Below, piece by piece: positions 20,318 through 20,446 of a DNA stretch of 20,446 nt. The DNA is from a virus. The translations under genes were made by a program, and so were the position numbers. The stretch is taken from the IMG/VR virus record IMGVR_UViG_3300048928_000288, positions 1-20,446 of that record. One strand, given 5' to 3'. Under the pieces are notes generated by a model. That model made no database searches. It had not been told where the DNA came from and was given only the letters and a program-made list of their open reading frames with translations. The stretch's first letter is position 1; each line of letters starts with the position of its first letter.

Positions 20318-20446
20318 TCACACCGACATGTTCATCACATCCTGATACGCTGCTACCAGTTTATTTCTTACCTGGACCCCAAGCTGCAATGAAATCGAGG
20401 ATTTTTGCAGATCGACCATCACGTCGTTCAGACTGACACCGGGAAC
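20318..20446 (-). CDS. fliE: Flagellar hook-basal body protein FliE, C-terminal part (runs off the window)
   Basis: The minus strand reads [20 protein letters not shown], then [22 protein letters not shown] and TGA at 20318-20320. This is the conserved C-terminus of FliE, about 104 residues in full, the MS-ring/rod junction protein of the flagellum. Only the last 42 codons are in view; the 5' end is beyond the window. The final codons overlap the attR core, and the stop TGA comes from the phage side, while the original TAG stop is at the left end (148-150). The gene product should thus be unchanged by the insertion. Confidence 0.92.
   Translation of the reverse strand, partial: VPGVSLNDVMVDLQKSSISLQLGVQVRNKLVAAYQDVMNMSV
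20320..20337. other. attR: attR core (18-bp direct repeat)
   Basis: Exact copy of 150-167. It lies within the last codons of fliE, 37 bp beyond the int stop. Bases 20339-20340 (AT) also match 169-170 after one mismatch, so the exchange region may extend to 21 bp. Confidence 0.85.

Overview
The window is an almost complete view of one decayed lambdoid (siphovirus-type) prophage of about 20.2 kb inserted in an enterobacterial chromosome. The host assignment rests on the right edge, where the minus strand encodes the last 42 residues of the flagellar basal-body protein FliE, ending [18 protein letters not shown]. An 18-bp direct repeat of the fliE 3' end lies at 150-167 and 20320-20337 (attL and attR cores), so the element sits in the 3' end of fliE and supplies a new stop codon. 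Bases 1-149 and about 20338-20446 are host DNA. The genus cannot be fixed from this; FliE points to Enterobacterales.

Left half (about 300-9050, mostly minus strand) is what remains of the late and right-operon genes. In transcription order they are a dnaB-type helicase fragment, an endolysin fragment, intact spanins Rz/Rz1, several small accessory genes, a truncated small terminase, the C-terminal end of a J-like tail-tip protein, two small tail-associated proteins, a Cor-like exclusion lipoprotein and a tail fibre with an S74 chaperone domain. Head, portal, large terminase, tail tube, tape measure, holin, Q, repressor, Cro, CII and replication initiator genes are absent. Three blunt gene-gene fusions (about 3757-3785, 8638-8650 and 9030-9055) mark the deletions. 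A plus-strand cassette (4347-5659) lies within this half. It carries an unknown protein, a tandem-repeat protein of the 7(1) septoil-knot type and a DUF6173-like protein. It is bordered by a second small-terminase remnant, and an IS3-family remnant lies beyond it at 5912-6020.

The middle (9050-9540) has no intact gene. It holds a long inverted repeat, a tRNA-Gly(CCC)-like sequence with a broken acceptor stem and a strong terminator.

Right half (9540-20282, plus strand) is the left (pL-type) operon reading toward the integrase: small phage genes, a DEDDh exonuclease (ExoX-like), a Sak4-like ATPase, a DUF669 SSB, then a foreign cassette (tailspike plus small membrane protein, with its own promoters and terminator), more small genes, an MT-A70 adenine methyltransferase, a minus-strand membrane-anchored protein of unknown function, a frameshifted small gene, excisionase and a tyrosine integrase.

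The element therefore keeps its integration/excision genes and both attachment regions, a recombination module, spanins, two receptor-binding proteins and several likely lysogeny-expressed accessory genes. It lacks what is needed to control or build a virion.
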